Assembly (NCBI GenBank): GCA_937889535.1
Contig: CALBZW010000020.1
Location: forward strand, 1 to 51,740
Direction of reading: 5' to 3'
DNA length: 51,740 nucleotides
DNA from: an uncultured Candidatus Saccharibacteria bacterium
Lineage (GTDB): Bacteria > Patescibacteriota > Saccharimonadia > Saccharimonadales > Saccharimonadaceae
Shown here: piece after piece, positions 1 through 6,554 of the stretch
Position numbering within the stretch: position 1 is the stretch's first letter
How the letters are laid out: every line of letters starts with the position of its first letter
Translations under genes and position numbers: made by a program
The notes under the pieces: generated by a model
What the model was told of the DNA's origin: nothing
Databases searched by the model: none
What the model saw: the letters and a program-made list of their open reading frames with translations, nothing else

Positions 1-16
1 TATTTAAAATGAAAAC

Positions 17-45
17 TGCGGTCTAATTCCAAGAATTAGACCGCA
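17..45 (-). terminator. Intrinsic terminator of the Nudix gene
   Basis: A perfect 13-bp stem (17-29 with 33-45) closes on a 3-nt loop. Read on the minus strand it is followed by a T-rich stretch (GTTTTCATTTT). It lies 57 bp past the stop of the minus-strand Nudix gene. A 14-bp palindrome (42-55, CGCATACGTATGCG) overlaps its base. Confidence 0.7.
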
Positions 46-101
46 TACGTATGCGCAGATATTAAGATGATATTTGATGATGTTCTGGTGACGTTTCGGC
101 G

Positions 102-761
102 TTAGTCATCCCATGAGTTGATCTCATTCAGCTGTTTTTCGCCGCGCAGATACGCTTCATAAGCGTCAAGAGTATCCATAACCGATTCCGGGCTACGCAA
201 GACGCCGGCGTCGTTCAGAGCGCGGACTCCTTCGATAGAAAAGTTACAAATACCGATAACTTCCTGAGGATCTTTGACGCGACACTGCAGCGGCCAGGAA
301 AGATTTTGAGCCAAAAACGTCGGCATAACATAATCCTTGCCCCAACGCACGTGGATAATGCCCAAAACTTTGACCTCGTGACCAGTTTCTTCTTTCACCT
401 CGCGGACAACGCCCGCCTCAAAACTTTCTCCAAGAGCAAGGCGTCCGGCCGGAATATTCCAGCCGCCATCACCGTTGGCCCAGCCTCCAGCATCACAACG
501 ATTCGTTTCCAGCAGCCACTGCTTATAATTCTCATCCCGAACTTTTTTGATATGAATGCGCCCTTCGTGAATCATAAGAACCTTATAGTCTTCATCCACG
601 ACGAGTGCGCCAGCCCGGAACCATGGTAAGCCCCACTGAATAATGTCGGATTCCTTCTTGGAATCATACTCCGGATCGGGACCAAATTTGACAGACAGCC
701 ACCTTGCAATTTCCTTGGTCAAATCGGCACATTTGGTTTCTGGTATAACTATTTTGGACAT
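102..761 (-). CDS. Nudix hydrolase
   Basis: A 219-residue protein with a complete Nudix box at about residues 106-129: G106, E112, R120-E121, E124-E125 and G127 fit GX5EX7REUXEEXGU. The family hydrolyses nucleoside diphosphates linked to another group, using a divalent metal held by the REXXEE glutamates. The substrate cannot be read from sequence. About 45 residues precede the Nudix fold and may form a small accessory region. The ATG at 761 follows a GGGGGA ribosome-binding site. The gene is a single-gene unit with its own promoter at 914-942, a long structured leader and a terminator. House-cleaning or capped-nucleotide turnover is possible, but this is inference. Confidence 0.9.
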   Translation of the reverse strand: MSKIVIPETKCADLTKEIARWLSVKFGPDPEYDSKKESDIIQWGLPWFRAGALVVDEDYKVLMIHEGRIHIKKVRDENYKQWLLETNRCDAGGWANGDGGWNIPAGRLALGESFEAGVVREVKEETGHEVKVLGIIHVRWGKDYVMPTFLAQNLSWPLQCRVKDPQEVIGICNFSIEGVRALNDAGVLRSPESVMDTLDAYEAYLRGEKQLNEINSWDD

Positions 762-850
762 TCATAGTCCCCCTTTCTTGGCTTTTCGCCAAAATATAGT
801 CAGCACACTGCTAGATTTAATCATCTTTATCTGTCAATGTGCTATTTTGG

Positions 851-907
851 GATGACGTCGCATATCTAACGAGACGTCATCAAAATCGAATCCTCTCCTA
901 GAGGATT
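851..907 (-). promoter_or_regulatory. Two perfect hairpins in the Nudix mRNA leader
   Basis: Read on the minus strand, an 8-bp stem with a 3-nt loop (889-896 with 900-907) is followed by a 9-bp stem GATGACGTC/GACGTCATC (851-859 with 873-881). They begin just downstream of the -10 element. No T-run follows, so they are not obvious terminators. They could protect the 5' end or bind a regulator. Confidence 0.55.
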
Positions 908-913
908 ACTATT

Positions 914-942
914 ATTGTAGCACAGATTAGTGAAAATGTCAA
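914..942 (-). promoter_or_regulatory. Promoter of the Nudix gene
   Basis: Minus-strand TTGACA (937-942), a 17-bp spacer and TACAAT (914-919). The spacer ends in TGTGC, as in the promoters at 1790, 2729 and 6181. Confidence 0.85.
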
Positions 943-989
943 TGGTGGGGTTGAGTTTAGCGGTAGCTTGCATTTTCATGATATAATTA

Positions 990-1018
990 TTGACATTATT
1001 CGTATACTGTGATATATT
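990..1018 (+). promoter_or_regulatory. Promoter of the lipoprotein gene
   Basis: TTGACA (990-995), a 17-bp spacer and TATATT (1013-1018). It lies about 150 bp before the lipoprotein start. Confidence 0.7.
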
Positions 1019-1081
1019 TTAGTATATAGAGGTCTTGAGCCTTGCACCTGGACAATATAGTTACATTTTCTAGTCGTTCTT

Positions 1082-1119
1082 CCCTATTCCCCTAGCAAAT
1101 CTACGCTCAGGGAATAGGG
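1082..1119 (+). promoter_or_regulatory. Leader hairpin before the lipoprotein gene
   Basis: A perfect 10-bp inverted repeat, CCCTATTCCC (1082-1091) and GGGAATAGGG (1110-1119), with an 18-nt loop. It has no T-tract and sits about 50 nt before the start codon, so it is more likely a leader structure or operator than a terminator. Confidence 0.5.
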
Positions 1120-1170
1120 GTAGAATGAATGATTCTCCCGAAAAAATATACATTCCAGGAGGAAAAGAAA

Positions 1171-1668
1171 ATGAGAAAAAAGGTAGCAATGATGATGGTT
1201 ATGATGGCAGTATGTGTATCCGGATGCGGAGCGAAAGAAAAAGTACGGCAGAATACAGAGCCGGAAATCGTGCAGGTCAGAGACGAGATCGTCACAATGC
1301 AGGAAGAGTTGCCAGAGGAATGTTTTTCGATTGCAGTGACACCGAATACCGACTATACCTACACAGTCTATGGCAGATTGCGTAGTTGTGACCGTTTGAC
1401 AAATTCTGACTGCGGAGTTGCCGCAATCCAGCCATTATACGAAGGAGGTGAACCTTATGAGGATTATCCGTGGATAACATGCTATATTCCGACAGAGGTA
1501 ATGGATAAGCTGGAGAAACTCGATTATTCATCGGCGGATGAAACTACCGCATTCAAGATCACCTTAAATAACGACACTGACGCAGGTGGTTTTATTAGCT
1601 TGCCGAGGATAATGGTGGATTTTACGGAAATCACCGTAGACGAGATACCGATTTGGGGTGGGCAGTAA
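1171..1668 (+). CDS. Predicted lipoprotein, unknown function
   Basis: A 165-residue protein starting with two lysines, a Met-rich hydrophobic stretch and a lipobox V16-S17-G18-C19. The prediction is lipidation at Cys19 and display on the outer face of the membrane. The ATG at 1171 is chosen because AGGAGG lies nine bases before it; an in-frame ATG at 1129 has no such site and would bury the signal peptide. The mature part is acidic, with cysteines near residues 60-90 (CDRL, DCGV, TCYI), and resembles no family I recognise. It has its own promoter (990) and terminator (1690). Confidence 0.75.
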   Translation: MRKKVAMMMVMMAVCVSGCGAKEKVRQNTEPEIVQVRDEIVTMQEELPEECFSIAVTPNTDYTYTVYGRLRSCDRLTNSDCGVAAIQPLYEGGEPYEDYPWITCYIPTEVMDKLEKLDYSSADETTAFKITLNNDTDAGGFISLPRIMVDFTEITVDEIPIWGGQ

Positions 1669-1689
1669 TAACTATATTGATTTTTCTTG

Positions 1690-1721
1690 GGTCGGACTGC
1701 AGGCGCAGGACGGCCTTTTTT
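1690..1721 (+). terminator. Terminator after the lipoprotein gene
   Basis: A stem of GGTCG/CGGCC and CTGC/GCAG with a small internal loop is followed by six T. Confidence 0.8.
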
Positions 1722-1789
1722 CATTTATCATGTCAAGCGCGTCGCCGCTGGAATGACTTGACTTTATTAGCTAAAAAGCATAAATAGTA

Positions 1790-1818
1790 TTGACTTTTTT
1801 GGTATTCTGTGCTACAAT
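1790..1818 (+). promoter_or_regulatory. Promoter of the MucBP-like gene
   Basis: TTGACT (1790-1795), a 17-bp spacer ending TGTGC and TACAAT (1813-1818). An ATG follows after only six bases, at 1825. Confidence 0.85.
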
Positions 1819-1824
1819 GTAGAC

Positions 1825-1869
1825 ATGAGGCAGTTGCTTTCAAAAAGGTTCTACCTCATAGATATTTAA
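1825..1869 (+). promoter_or_regulatory. Possible leaderless 14-codon leader peptide
   Basis: An ATG lies six bases after the -10 box, where transcription should start. It opens a 14-codon frame (MRQLLSKRFYLIDI) ending in TAA at 1867-1869. The 5' part can also fold back, ATGAGG-AG pairing with CT-CCTCAT, one mismatch. Translation is unproven. Confidence 0.35.
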
Positions 1870-1928
1870 GAGGTAGACTTGATTAGAAGGTAGCTGCAAA
1901 ATTTTGTCTGATGAAAGGGGAAATCAAA

Positions 1929-2666
1929 ATGAAAAAAGAAGATTTTGTAGCAGAAATGAACGAAGAGCCGGAGCGCAGAACTATTATTATGAATGGAGAA
2001 GAGATGGAACTGGGCGATGACGGCGAGTATCATGTAATCAACAAGAGGCAATTTGGACGATTATCCAAATTGCACGCGATAGGAGCGTGCATCGCAGGAA
2101 TATGTGTCGTGGTAGGGCTGACAATAGCTTTGTTGGGTTTGTTGTCTGATTCGGCTGGGCCTAAGCCGCTGAGCGAAATGGCAGACGACTGCGGATTCTC
2201 GGATGACTCCAATTGGAGTAGAGTCGACGATGAAGATCCGGAAATCATAACGCTGTCGCCGGACGAGGTTGATACGGCGTTTTCGCACAGCAATACGGAT
2301 GTGAGACCCAAAAAATCCTACAAAACGGATGATGATTTGGATGTACCGAAGCCGGAGCCATATGATGCGTCGAAGGACCCCAGTCTAGACCCGGCTGATC
2401 CGCCGAAGGATCCGGAAATTGCCCCCACGAATGATGATCCATCGTATGTACTCATAATCTGGTTTGTGGACGCTGAGGGTGCCGAAATATCCCCGCCACG
2501 GGTCGTGCGGGGGCACCCAGGATATGAGTATTCGGAGTTGGTTCCTACTATAGCCGGTTATAGGCCGAGCGTATCCCAGGTTACGGGTACGATAGAGGAT
2601 TGCAACATGACGTATACAGTTTATTACTATAAGACAACGGACGTTTTGCCTTCGGATCCGGAATAA
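1929..2666 (+). CDS. Membrane-anchored protein with a MucBP-like domain
   Basis: A 245-residue protein with an acidic cytoplasmic N-terminus (1-47), one membrane segment (about 48-72), a long Asp/Pro-rich spacer (about 75-170) and a C-terminal domain (about 172-238). That domain has the MucBP pattern: a strand ending in FVDAEG, PPRVV, a GYEYS turn, AGYRP and a closing YTVYYY strand. MucBP domains occur in adhesins of Gram-positive bacteria, so a surface-contact role is inferred. The ATG at 1929 is preferred over one at 1911 because GGGG lies eight bases before it. It has its own promoter and terminator. Confidence 0.7.
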   Translation: MKKEDFVAEMNEEPERRTIIMNGEEMELGDDGEYHVINKRQFGRLSKLHAIGACIAGICVVVGLTIALLGLLSDSAGPKPLSEMADDCGFSDDSNWSRVDDEDPEIITLSPDEVDTAFSHSNTDVRPKKSYKTDDDLDVPKPEPYDASKDPSLDPADPPKDPEIAPTNDDPSYVLIIWFVDAEGAEISPPRVVRGHPGYEYSELVPTIAGYRPSVSQVTGTIEDCNMTYTVYYYKTTDVLPSDPE

Positions 2667-2683
2667 CTTCTTTGTACATGGTT

Positions 2684-2716
2684 GGGTCTCTGCGGATGCG
2701 GAGGCCCTTTCTTCTG
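2684..2716 (+). terminator. Terminator after the MucBP-like gene
   Basis: A 10-bp stem with some G-T pairs (2684-2693 with 2698-2707) and loop GGAT, followed by TTTCTTCT. Confidence 0.75.
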
Positions 2717-2728
2717 CTCTGGTTCTTA

Positions 2729-2757
2729 TTGACTTTTTATGAAATGTGTGCTATAAT
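2729..2757 (+). promoter_or_regulatory. Promoter of the HNH-repeat gene
   Basis: TTGACT (2729-2734), a 17-bp spacer ending TGTGC and TATAAT (2752-2757). An ATG follows after six bases, as at 1825. Confidence 0.85.
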
Positions 2758-2763
2758 TAAGAG

Positions 2764-2784
2764 ATGGGGGTAGTTGCATTTTAA
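2764..2784 (+). promoter_or_regulatory. Possible leaderless 6-codon leader peptide
   Basis: An ATG six bases after the -10 opens a six-codon frame, MGVVAF, ending in TAA. It shares ATGRGG...AGTTGC with the leader at 1825. An imperfect hairpin (GTTG/CAAC) lies in the same stretch. Confidence 0.3.
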
Positions 2785-2822
2785 CAACTTATCCCTAGAA
2801 ATAGTTTAGAGAGGGGCAAATT

Positions 2823-3836
2823 ATGAAAACATTAGGGCAAGATGGTATGGTAGTTGAGGAGTTACAGAAGAAGATAGTCCAAGAGAAAAAGTGGTTAATG
2901 TGGCTCTTGAAAATCTGGGACACGAACGACAGAAAGCCGAGCTGGGTAACAATAAAACGAAAGTGGCCACAGCAATATCAGCTAATCCTAAAAGAGGTAG
3001 GACCTTGGGATACGGTAGACAAGAAGTTGGAAACGGCGCACGAAGTGCAGAATCGCATGGCAGAAGAAAAGATAATAACAGAATTGCAAAAAAGCAGAGC
3101 ATTAGATCCGCGCCGGAAGTACTCCCTGGAAGAACATATCTTGGGTTTAATAAAGCTCATGAATTACCTTAAGATTGACCGATTGCCGACTACAACGGAA
3201 ATTGCTAAATACGCAAAAGAGCTGGAGATTCCGCACAAAACTTCCTATGAACGTCAGCTCGTGACTAAAGAAAATTGGTATCCCTGTATACAGGGATACC
3301 TGGCAGCAGCGCCAGGAGAGCGCGAAAAGGTTTTACGGGAAATGGAAATTGAACTGGCAAAACAACGTGACGCACGCTGGAAGAGAGATGGGATGTTTAA
3401 GGAAAAACATACGCAGCGAAGCGAGTATAGTCGTGAGAGATGCTTGGATGATTTGTCGGATATTTATGACCATTTTGGATGTATTCCAAAACGAACACTG
3501 ATTGACCAATACGCAAAGAGTGCTGGTCGGGCCTGCTATGGAACTTTGCTGCGACATCTCGGACCGATGGGTGAATGGCCAAAGTTGTTGGCAGAATACC
3601 GAGCCCGCAGGGAGATTGAAGGATATTTGGCAACTTGTGATAATCTTGAGATTGAACCACCAAAACGCCTTGATTCCCTTTTTGAGAGAATTATGAGGGT
3701 CGCTACGGTGGGCGAAAAAATGGTCTGGGAGCAGATTACCGAGAGACTGCGCAAGGCAACAAGAAAACAGCCAGCGGATTTTTATTTTGAGCTGAATGGA
3801 AAAGAATATGAAGTGTTAATTCGGCCTAAGGGATAA
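2823..3836 (+). CDS. Protein with HNH-associated DNA-binding repeats
   Basis: A 337-residue, Lys/Arg/Trp-rich protein. Residues about 206-262 fit the homing-endonuclease-associated repeat: helix, FG(C)IPKR, a Tyr-containing helix, LLRHLG, then W..LL. Looser copies lie at about 22-68 and 102-160. Such repeats usually bind DNA beside an HNH nuclease, but no HNH motif is visible, so it may be a repressor or a nuclease remnant. GAGGGG before the ATG at 2823 supports the start. It is a single-gene unit ending in a strong terminator. A 24-bp palindrome lies inside it (3277-3300). The last 20 residues form a short strand-rich tail. Identification rests on pattern only. Confidence 0.6.
   Translation: MKTLGQDGMVVEELQKKIVQEKKWLMWLLKIWDTNDRKPSWVTIKRKWPQQYQLILKEVGPWDTVDKKLETAHEVQNRMAEEKIITELQKSRALDPRRKYSLEEHILGLIKLMNYLKIDRLPTTTEIAKYAKELEIPHKTSYERQLVTKENWYPCIQGYLAAAPGEREKVLREMEIELAKQRDARWKRDGMFKEKHTQRSEYSRERCLDDLSDIYDHFGCIPKRTLIDQYAKSAGRACYGTLLRHLGPMGEWPKLLAEYRARREIEGYLATCDNLEIEPPKRLDSLFERIMRVATVGEKMVWEQITERLRKATRKQPADFYFELNGKEYEVLIRPKG
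3277..3300. repeat. Perfect 24-bp palindrome inside coding sequence
   Basis: GGTATCCCTGTA is followed immediately by its exact reverse complement, with no loop. It encodes residues about 153-159 (YPCIQG) of the HNH-repeat protein. Confidence 0.85.
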
Positions 3837-3842
3837 GTCAGA

Positions 3843-3871
3843 GGCTTCGCCGAGTACGGTGGGGCCTTTTT
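3843..3871 (+). terminator. Terminator after the HNH-repeat gene
   Basis: A 10-bp stem with a few G-T pairs, 3843-3852 with 3857-3866, loop AGTA, followed by five T. It ends three bases before the nusA -35 box. Confidence 0.85.
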
Positions 3872-3873
3872 GC

Positions 3874-3901
3874 TTGACAGAGTGGAGATTTGCGGTATAA
3901 T
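3874..3901 (+). promoter_or_regulatory. nusA promoter
   Basis: TTGACA (3874-3879), a 16-bp spacer and TATAAT (3896-3901), giving a leader of about 130 nt. Confidence 0.8.
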
Positions 3902-3919
3902 GGAGGTATACTGATATTG

Positions 3920-3944
3920 ACCGACCCGAAGAGGGGCGGTTTTT
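3920..3944 (+). promoter_or_regulatory. Possible attenuator in the nusA leader
   Basis: ACCGACCC pairs with GGGGCGGT around loop GAAGA (seven pairs, one mismatch), followed by five T. It lies about 12-35 nt after the predicted transcription start and about 90 nt before nusA, as an early weak terminator would. Confidence 0.5.
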
Positions 3945-4036
3945 GCGTGGAGCTTGCGCGGGGGCTGCGGAGATGTATTGCAGATGTATATCAGTTGTAT
4001 GTACAATGTACAGCAAATGTAAGACAAAGGAGTAAA

Positions 4037-5272
4037 ATGGAAGGTTTGGATCTCAAACAATTAAGTGCGATGGTGAACGTCATCGCGGAAGAAAAAGGTT
4101 TGCCGGAAGAGGCAGTCTTGGATGTTGTCCAGATGGCGATTGCAGCGGCGTGGCGCAAGGATAATGGCGACAAAGACATGAACGTGCGCGCAATGCTGAA
4201 CACGAAGACCGGCGAGGCGGTTGTGTATATTGAGCGCGAAGTGATCGAAGATGACGTCGCTTATAATCCAGCGACGGAGATTCCGCTAGCAGAGGCTCAG
4301 AAAATCAAGGCCGATGCGCAGATTGGGGATCTGATCGAAGAAAAAGAAGAGGTGAAGGATTTCGGGCGCGTAGCAGCGATGACGGCGAAACAAGTAGTTG
4401 TCCAGAGACTACGCGAGGCAGAACGCGATGCGGTTTTGTCGGAGTTTGAGGACAAAATCGGTACGGTCATGACTGGGGTCGTGGCGCGAGTTGAGCCGCG
4501 AGTAGTGCGGGTTGACCTCGGTAAGGCAACTGGGATCATGCCGCGCAGTGAACAGATTGATGGCGAGTATTATACGGTCGGCGAGCGCTTGAAAGTCTAT
4601 ATCAAGGGTGTCGAGCATGACGATGCACGGGCGCAGCTGATTTTGTCGCGCGGGAGTGCGGAGTTTATTGAGTATTTGTTCCGCCAGGAAGTGCCAGAAC
4701 TCGAAAATGGCTCAGTCGAGATTCGCGGAATTGCACGCGAGGCGGGTCGCCGGACGAAGATTGCCGTCATGTCGACGGTGCCGGGGGTGGATCCGGTCGG
4801 GACATTCGTCGGTGGACGCGGGATTCGCGTACAGGCGATCATGAACGAGATTGGCGACCGCGAGAAAATCGACATTATTAACTGGAGCGATAATCCGTCG
4901 GAGTATATTCGCGAGGCGCTGAGCCCAGCGGAGATTATGAAGGTCGAGATCGACGGAAAGAAAGCGAAAGTTTATGTCACTGAAGACCAACAGTCGATTG
5001 CGATTGGTCGTCAGGGGCAAAACGTGCGGTTGGCGTCGAAACTCACAGGGTATGACCTTGATATTGAGCTGGCCAAGGCACCAGAAAAGAAGAAACGCAA
5101 GAATGCGGAAGATTCCCTGCTCAATGCGCTGAGTGAGACGGACGAGGACGGCGCGGTAGAGGATGCGGACGCTGAAGGTTTGGTTGATGCAGAACGTGAA
5201 AAACCAATGAAAGGCTTGAACGAAGAAGTCAAGGTTGATGATACCGAAGAGACGAGCGGCGGGGTGGAGTAG
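4037..5272 (+). CDS. nusA: Transcription elongation/termination factor NusA
   Basis: A 411-residue protein with the NusA domain order: N-terminal RNA-polymerase-binding domain (1-135), S1 (about 140-206), KH1 with GGRG at 259-262 and KH2 with GRQG at 324-327. An acidic 60-residue tail replaces the acidic repeats of the E. coli protein. NusA binds polymerase and nascent RNA and controls pausing, termination and antitermination. The ATG at 4037 follows AAAGGAG; upstream in-frame codons reach 3890 but run through the leader hairpin. Unlike the common rimP-nusA-infB operon, the gene stands alone here between its own promoter and a bidirectional terminator. Confidence 0.95.
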   Translation: MEGLDLKQLSAMVNVIAEEKGLPEEAVLDVVQMAIAAAWRKDNGDKDMNVRAMLNTKTGEAVVYIEREVIEDDVAYNPATEIPLAEAQKIKADAQIGDLIEEKEEVKDFGRVAAMTAKQVVVQRLREAERDAVLSEFEDKIGTVMTGVVARVEPRVVRVDLGKATGIMPRSEQIDGEYYTVGERLKVYIKGVEHDDARAQLILSRGSAEFIEYLFRQEVPELENGSVEIRGIAREAGRRTKIAVMSTVPGVDPVGTFVGGRGIRVQAIMNEIGDREKIDIINWSDNPSEYIREALSPAEIMKVEIDGKKAKVYVTEDQQSIAIGRQGQNVRLASKLTGYDLDIELAKAPEKKKRKNAEDSLLNALSETDEDGAVEDADAEGLVDAEREKPMKGLNEEVKVDDTEETSGGVE

Positions 5273-5291
5273 GAAGTAGGTTCGACATGAG

Positions 5292-5317
5292 AAAAGCGCC
5301 ACTAAGTGGCGCTTTTT
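5292..5317. terminator. Bidirectional terminator between nusA and the secreted-protein gene
   Basis: GCGCCAC/GTGGCGC with loop TAA is flanked by A-run and T-run, so it can stop both convergent transcripts. Confidence 0.9.
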
Positions 5318-5347
5318 GATAAGACGGCCTCCTTTCAGAAAAATAGT

Positions 5348-6094
5348 TTAGATGTTGTCGAGCAATGAAACCCGCGGATCAGTAGTATCGGTAATGTCGA
5401 TAAACTCTATGGTCATGTCTCCCCATGCTCCATAATGACCGGCCGAACCGTCACGATTACTGCGATGCTCGAGAGTAGCAGCGGTATAGAAATTGACATC
5501 TAACCGGTAACCATCAAGCGACGTGTCAAAATCTCCGCCAGACGTCACCTGCGGGTGATCGCTGCCATAAACAATCTGCAGATTGTCGGCGGCCGTGAAC
5601 TGACAATAGCCACAATAAGTATAACCGTTGTCAGACGACACAATTACAATAATCGTGCCGGTTTCACCGGCTTTTAGCGACGTCGGATAGTAGACGTCTG
5701 CCTTACAATCTGAGCCGTCAATAAAGACTTCGTCAGGCAACTGAAGGGTTGCCTGATAGTTAGTCGCAGTTTTCCACTCCGCGTCAGTCGAAAGCGTAGC
5801 TTTCACGGCTATACCGTCTAAGGACAGTGACGCGGCAGGCAATAATAGCCAACCGAAATCGTCGGTTTCTTCAATTAGCTCGCCAGCAGTAATGAAAGGT
5901 TCTTTTGGTGCATCCTCGGGGCTGTTGGTGCCGACGCCTACGGGATAATCTGAAGACCAGGCTGCATCAAGCGCAGGGTTCTTTAGATAATCTACGTTAG
6001 CCGCCTGCTTCGCGCCAAGATGAAAACCAAACCCCACACAAATCAGAACCGCTACCATGGTCATTGCTACCGTCAATACTACATTTTTCTTCAT
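5348..6094 (-). CDS. Predicted secreted or membrane-anchored protein, unknown
   Basis: A 248-residue protein with a two-Lys start and a hydrophobic segment at about 5-25, probably an uncleaved anchor or signal peptide. The exposed part (about 60-248) looks rich in beta strands and has three cysteines (GSDCK, YCGYC) that could form a disulfide. No known domain is recognised. The ATG at 6094 follows a strong AGGAGGAG site. It has its own promoter (6181-6209), a leader hairpin and the shared terminator at 5292. By architecture it resembles the two other surface genes in this stretch, so a surface role is inferred. Confidence 0.7.
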   Translation of the reverse strand: MKKNVVLTVAMTMVAVLICVGFGFHLGAKQAANVDYLKNPALDAAWSSDYPVGVGTNSPEDAPKEPFITAGELIEETDDFGWLLLPAASLSLDGIAVKATLSTDAEWKTATNYQATLQLPDEVFIDGSDCKADVYYPTSLKAGETGTIIVIVSSDNGYTYCGYCQFTAADNLQIVYGSDHPQVTSGGDFDTSLDGYRLDVNFYTAATLEHRSNRDGSAGHYGAWGDMTIEFIDITDTTDPRVSLLDNI

Positions 6095-6119
6095 TTTTAT
6101 TCTCCTCCTTTTTATGTCG

Positions 6120-6164
6120 GAGGGGGTAGAAGGCTATCTGTTAATATGCCTAAGTACTCCCCTC
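6120..6164 (-). promoter_or_regulatory. Leader hairpin of the secreted-protein gene
   Basis: On the minus strand GAGGGG...CCCCTC, then GTA/TAC and GGC/GCC, make an interrupted stem. A 10-codon frame (MRGVLRHINR) starts at the ATG within its 5' arm. Confidence 0.45.
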
Positions 6165-6180
6165 ATGTGCTTATTCTTTC

Positions 6181-6209
6181 ATTGTAGCACAGATTAATGA
6201 AAATGTCAA
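6181..6209 (-). promoter_or_regulatory. Promoter of the secreted-protein gene
   Basis: Minus-strand TTGACA (6204-6209), a 17-bp spacer and TACAAT (6181-6186). It differs from the Nudix promoter by a single base across 29 bp. Confidence 0.85.
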
Positions 6210-6490
6210 TACTTATTATGGTTATTTTTTGAGGTAGAAGCAAGTTATGGCATATAATGTTTTATCTTTGTGTCAATGAGGTAGTTTTGCGCAGGTGTGG
6301 AAAAGTAATCGTCGGCATAACTAAACCTACTTCGAGAAAACGGCACAGTTTCCAGGTCGCATAGAACGTAAAACTATTTTTCATGATAGTTAATGAATCG
6401 AATGTACATGTTATATTTAAGTTATTGGCTATTTTCCAGAGACAATTTTGGAGCGTTAGTTTTTGTTTCATTTTATTCACCATTTCGTTC

Positions 6491-6519
6491 TTGACATTCG
6501 CTGAACCGCCAACTATACT
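6491..6519 (+). promoter_or_regulatory. Promoter of the two-gene nuclease module
   Basis: TTGACA (6491-6496), a 17-bp spacer and TATACT (6514-6519). Confidence 0.75.
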
Positions 6520-6554
6520 GTAATTATAAATAGCGAACGAACAGGAGGTATCAT

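Larger units (their letters stand above)
762..1170. other. Divergent intergenic region with two promoters and leaders
   Basis: This 409-bp gap holds no gene. It contains the minus-strand leader and promoter of the Nudix gene (762-942), then the plus-strand promoter (990-1018) and hairpin leader (1082-1119) of the lipoprotein gene. Both leaders are over 100 nt, long for this window. Confidence 0.8.
6095..6554. other. 460-bp divergent intergenic region
   Basis: It contains the leader and promoter of the minus-strand secreted-protein gene (6095-6209) and the promoter of the plus-strand two-gene module (6491-6519). The middle (6210-6490) is AT-rich with no credible gene. It has an ATGAGGTAGTT...GC stretch near 6277 that resembles the leaders at 1825 and 2764 and may be a decayed copy. 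Confidence 0.6.
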
